Source of the DNA: UBA2160 sp964588665
GTDB lineage: Bacteria; Chloroflexota; Dehalococcoidia; Lucifugimonadales; UBA1123
Assembly (NCBI GenBank): GCA_964588665.1
Contig: CAZPQQ010000071.1
Coordinates: forward strand, 1 to 16,350
DNA length: 16,350 nucleotides
Direction: 5' to 3'
In this document: positions 12,636 to 16,350 of the stretch, piece by piece
Layout: the number at the start of each line of letters is the position of its first letter
Numbering within the stretch: the stretch's first letter is position 1
Position numbers and translations under genes: made by a program
The notes under the pieces: generated by a model
What the model saw: only the letters and a program-made list of their open reading frames with translations
Told to the model about the DNA's origin: nothing
The model's database searches: none

Positions 12636-15600
12636 ATGTCCGGACCCCTTCGTGTTCTCATCCTGGATGACAGCCCCGCCGACGCCGAGTTGGCGGTCGC
12701 CGAGTTGCGACGCGCCGGATTCGATCCGGAATGGGAGCGCGTAGATACTCAAGCGGACTTTCGGCGGCGCTTTCGTCCGATCCGGACGTTATACTCGCCG
12801 ACTGCTGCTTGCCCCAGTTCGCTGCCATGCAAGCCTTGGAGCTGATCGAGTCGTGTGAACTGGCGGTCCCAATCATCGTGGTGACCGGCGCCAATTTCGA
12901 GGATCAGGCAGTCGAATGCCTCGAAAAAGGGGCGATGGACTTTCTGCTCAAAGACAGGATGTCGCGTCTTGGCCAGGTAGTGGTCAACGCCATGGAACTA
13001 AAGCAGGCCGACGGTCAACAAAAGCCAACGGAGTCCGCGACACTGGAGAACGAAGCGCTCCATCGTGCGATCGTCGAGTCCGCGCACGACGGCATAGTCA
13101 TCGTGTCGGAAGGATGCCTCGTCTTCGCCAACGCCGCGTTCCTCCGCCTTTGCGCTCTACAAGAACAGTCGGAAGTCGTCGGTCAGCCGGAAGACAGATT
13201 CATCCACATGGAAGACCGCGAATTGGTCAAGAACAAGTCGAAGATCCGTCCTGGAAGCGGGCCCGGCGTGTACGAATACCGACTGCTCACGGCCGACAAT
13301 GAGACGCGCACCGTTCAGGCTTCGACATCCGCAATCAGTTTCCTGGGACAGCAAGCGACGTTGCGCATTCTGCGCGCCATCGCCACGACCGGACGCATCG
13401 ACGACAGTCTCAGTGCGTGGGAAACGGAGGTCGCCCAACGCGCCCATGAAGACTCCGTACTGACGGAGATCGGGCGCATCATCAGTTCGTCGCGTGACAT
13501 CGACGAGGTGTATGAGCGCTTCGCTGAGCAGGTTAACGCCCTCATCCCCTTCGACAGGACGTTGATTCTTCTCGTCGACCACGAACGCGAACTGCTGACC
13601 GTCGCCGATCAGCAGGGCATAGTTGTCCCTCATCGTACCAAGGGCGCTACGATTCCCTTGGCTGGCTCACAAACCGAACAGATCTTGCGCACCCGTTCGA
13701 GCGTGATGGTCCAGACAGAGAAGAGGACCGAACTGGAAGACGGATACTTTCAGTTGCTGCCCGCGTTCGATTCAGGTCTCCGGTCCTTCCTCACGGCGCC
13801 CCTTTCATCAAAAGATGATGTCATCGGAGTCCTGCAGTTTCAATCGAAGAAGACTGCGGCGTACGATCAGCGAGATTTAGCTCTGGCAGAGCGAGTGGCC
13901 GGCCAGATTGCGGGCGCCGTTGCCAATTCCGTGTTACGGGCGGAGCTTGAACGTGAAGTCCTGGAGCGACAGGCCCTTGCCGAGATCGGACGGATTATCA
14001 GCTCGTCGATGGATATCAACGACGTCTACGAACCGTTCGCCGATCAGGTCCGTCGGATCGTCCCGTTCGACAGGATCGTCATTTGCGATATCGATGTCGG
14101 TCGGGGTGTTTTCACCGCGAGATACATTCAAGGCATCAGCGTTCTCGGGATGGAGAGCGGCGAGCCCAGGCCGTTGCAACGGAGTTTGGTGGCCGAGGTG
14201 GCCCAGAGCGCCTCGGGCTTGGTCAAGTGTTTCGGAAACGCCGCAGGAGCCCAATTCGAATTCCCCAAACTGGTCAACTGGTATCGCGCGGGAATTAGGT
14301 GTGCGGTCGGGGTCCCACTTGTCTCCGGGGACGATGTCACCTCTGTCTTGTTCCTCGCTTCCGCAACACCGGAGGCTTACGATGACAATACGCTGGGGCT
14401 GGTCAATCGTGTGGGGGACCAGATATCGGGGGCTATAGCCAACTCATTGCTCTTCACCGAGCGGATGCGTGCGGAAAAGGCGTTGGCCGACAGCGAAAGC
14501 CGGTTCCGGGCCGTGTTCGAAAACTCACCGATCGCCATCGGTCTCGTCTCCCTAGACGGGCGGGTGATCGACGTGAATGGAGCAACGTGCGATTTGCTGG
14601 GTTACAAGAAGGAAGAACTGGTCGAGCGCAAGACAACGAGTTTCCTGCATCCGGAGGATGCGGAAGACAACGATGCGCACATGCATAGGGTCCTCATTGG
14701 AGAGGCGTCTAGCTACACGACGGAACAGCGATATATCACGAAAAGCGGATCGACCATTTGGGGCCGGGCCACTGGCTCTGTCATTAAGGACGAGGCAGGT
14801 GAGACCCTTTTCAGGATGGGATTGACCGAAGACGTCACAGAGCGAAGGCTGGCAGAACGCGCGATTCGCGAGGGCGACGAAAAATTCCGATCGGTTGTGG
14901 GAACAACCAGCGACGCGGTCATTTCGATCGACAGCACCGGCATGGTTGTAGCCTGGAATCCGTCTGCCGAGCGAGTCTTTGGGTTCGACGAATCAGAGAT
15001 GTTGGGGAAACCCCCTCGCTGCCGTGATGCCGGGTCGTTTTTCACTCAGCACGACCGCGCCCTAGGACAGTTTCAATCCAGAGGCGCCTTGACTCTGTTC
15101 GGGAAAACCGTCGAGTTGGTGGGGTGCAGAAAAGACTCGTCAGAATTTCCGATGGAACTGTCGTTGACCATGTGGGACTCGCATGAAGGGAGGTTCTTTA
15201 CCGGATTTGTGCGCGACATAACGGAGCGCAAGCAACTTGAGCAACAGCTTGCCCAGGCGCAAGAGCTGGAGGCCGTCGGGCAACTCGCCGGTGGAATCGC
15301 CCACGACTTCAACAACATTCTTCAGTCCGTCCTCAGCTATTCGCAACCGGGGCAAAAAAGCGTGCCCGCGAGCGACCGCGTGCACGGATACCTTCACGAG
15401 ATCGAGAGAGCGGGCGAACGCGCTGCACATTTGACGCGGCAGCTACTGAATTTTTCACGCACCCAGATAACTGACCCGAGGGTCATCAATCTGAACTTGG
15501 CCATTCTTGAAGTCGAGAGGATGCTGCGTCGTCTCATCAGCGAAGACATAGAGCTCGTGACTCTTCTCGATTCAGGCGAGCCGAACGTCAGGGTGGATCC

Positions 15601-16350
15601 CGGCCAGATCGAGCAGGTCATCGTGAACATGGTCGTCAACGCGAGGGACGCGATGCCGGAAGGCGGCAGGCTGACCATCGAGACCGAGACAGTTACACTC
15701 GACGAAGCGTACTCGAGGGTCCACGCCGACGCACCGCCAGGGGAGTACGTCGTGCTGAGCGTCGCCGACACGGGCGCCGGCATGGCAGACGACGTCAAAG
15801 CCCGGATATTCGAACCATTTTTTACGACCAAGGAGGTCGGTAAAGGCACAGGGTTGGGCTTGTCAACCTGCTACGGCATAGTCACCCAGAGCAATGGGCA
15901 CATCACCGTGCACTCTGCTCCGAACGAAGGCGCCACCTTCAAAATCCTCCTGCCGCGAGCCCAACAGGAGGCGGACGCAATGCCGCTCGACAACGTCTTC
16001 GACGATCTTCCAGTCGGGGGTGAGACGTTGATGATGGTGGAAGACGAGGTCGCCGTTCGGGAGGCGGTCAGCCACACCCTGCGAGAACTGGGTTACGTCG
16101 TCATCGAAGCGACCAACGGACATGAAGCGCTTCGGATTGCCGAAGACAGCGTTGGCAGCGAGATTCGACTCCTGATAACGGATATAGTCATGCCCCTGAT
16201 GGGCGGGATCGAGTTGGTCGAACGGTTCCGGGCGGTTCAACCGGATGCGAAGGTGCTCTTCGTATCAGGCTATGCCGACGACTCCGTGATGAGCCGCGTC
16301 ATGGTGGAACGGCGGGCGGAGTTCATGCAGAAACCGTTTAGACACGCGGT
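12636..16350 (+). CDS. Hybrid sensor histidine kinase REC-PAS-GAF-GAF-PAS-PAS-HisKA-HATPase-REC (frameshifted near 5' end, 3' partial)
   Basis: A large cytoplasmic two-component kinase with no membrane segment. TAGGAG lies 6 nt before ATG 12636, which opens a receiver (LRVLILDDSPADAE). A single-base loss at about 12759-12770 shifts the frame; the rest (DPDVILADCCLPQF, phosphoacceptor Asp at 12800-12802, then FLLKDR) continues in another frame that stays open to the window end. Without frameshift repair the main frame would start at ATG 12731. Domains follow in order: PAS (about 13057-13300), two similar GAFs (about 13460-13920 and 13970-14450), two PAS (about 14490-14850 and 14870-15230), and a DHp H-box AGGIAHDFNNIL with His at 15302-15304. 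Next come an ATPase with NMVVNARDAM, DTGAGM, FEPFFTTK and GKGTGLGL, and a second receiver with ITDIVMP (Asp 16181-16183) and QKPF, cut by the edge. The signal sensed is unknown. The third PAS carries a compensated frameshift. Confidence 0.88.
12759..12770 (+). other. Frameshift site in the first receiver domain of the kinase
   Basis: Before this point the receiver reads in the frame of ATG 12636 (…FDPEWERVDTQADF). After it the receiver continues as ALSSDPDVILADCCLPQF in the frame that starts one base earlier. Adding one T to the T-run at 12759-12761 would give ADFSAALSSDPD, close to what related receivers show. Left unrepaired, the first frame ends at a stop at 12843-12845. Confidence 0.75.
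15011..15042 (+). other. Compensated frameshift within the third PAS domain
   Basis: In the main frame residues here read KPPRCRDAGSFFTQHDRAL, unlike relatives. Reading with one C fewer in the C5 run (15011-15015) gives KPLAAVMPGRF, the expected PAS sequence. Adding one T to the T5 run (15038-15042) restores the original frame as FTQHDRAL. Only about ten residues differ and the gene stays open on both sides. Confidence 0.65.

Noticed and set aside
1..16350. CRISPR array, rRNA, tRNA, integrase, toxin-antitoxin or defence system
   Set aside because: No regularly spaced direct repeats, conserved RNA folds or hallmark proteins of these systems were seen on either strand.

Overview
The window is moderately GC-rich bacterial DNA with dense genes, frequent GTG/TTG starts and TGA used as a stop. 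The best taxonomic guess is an uncultured Chloroflexota bacterium (SAR202/Dehalococcoidia-like). This rests on an oversized family-5 substrate-binding lipoprotein with a long Ala/Pro linker, a SBP-permease-permease cassette without ATPases, a GrdE-type reductase remnant and a very long PAS/GAF hybrid kinase. It is an inference from family resemblance; no rRNA or marker gene is present.

Layout. (1) 1-945: a possible 3' tail of an upstream gene, an 18-bp perfect palindrome (54-71), a small membrane-anchored hypothetical protein (292-672, minus) and a LacI-family-like operator (741-754). (2) 946-5447, minus strand: a peptide/nickel-type ABC importer operon, read as promoter (5419-5447), lipoprotein SBP, a strong intercistronic hairpin (2929-2965), DppB-like permease and DppC-like permease. 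(3) 5706-6038, plus: an N-terminally truncated fragment of a glycine/betaine/sarcosine reductase component B subunit (GrdE type). (4) 6286-8922: a DUF2961/GH172 enzyme (minus) divergent from an MFS transporter (plus). (5) 8967-11793, minus: an FAD-dependent oxidoreductase and an aldo/keto reductase, separated by a 138-bp REPIN/MITE-like element (10534-10671). (6) 11794-12635: about 840 bp with no convincing gene, but with a 16-bp palindrome and a faint IS3-like trace. (7) 12636 to the window end, plus: a very large hybrid sensor histidine kinase (REC-PAS-GAF-GAF-PAS-PAS-HisKA-HATPase-REC). One frameshift disrupts its first receiver, a compensated double frameshift lies in its third PAS, and the gene runs off the window.

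How the genes may work together: regions 2-5 look like accessory catabolism, with uptake of a small organic solute or oligomer (ABC importer, MFS), cytoplasmic hydrolysis of a furanoside-like substrate (GH172) and redox conversion (aldo/keto reductase, flavoprotein). No shared pathway can be proven from sequence. The kinase is a separate sensory module. No complete novel defence or mobile system is visible. The most unusual items are the palindrome-ended 138-bp element, the single-base frameshifts in the kinase, the GrdE fragment and the orphan operator palindrome.
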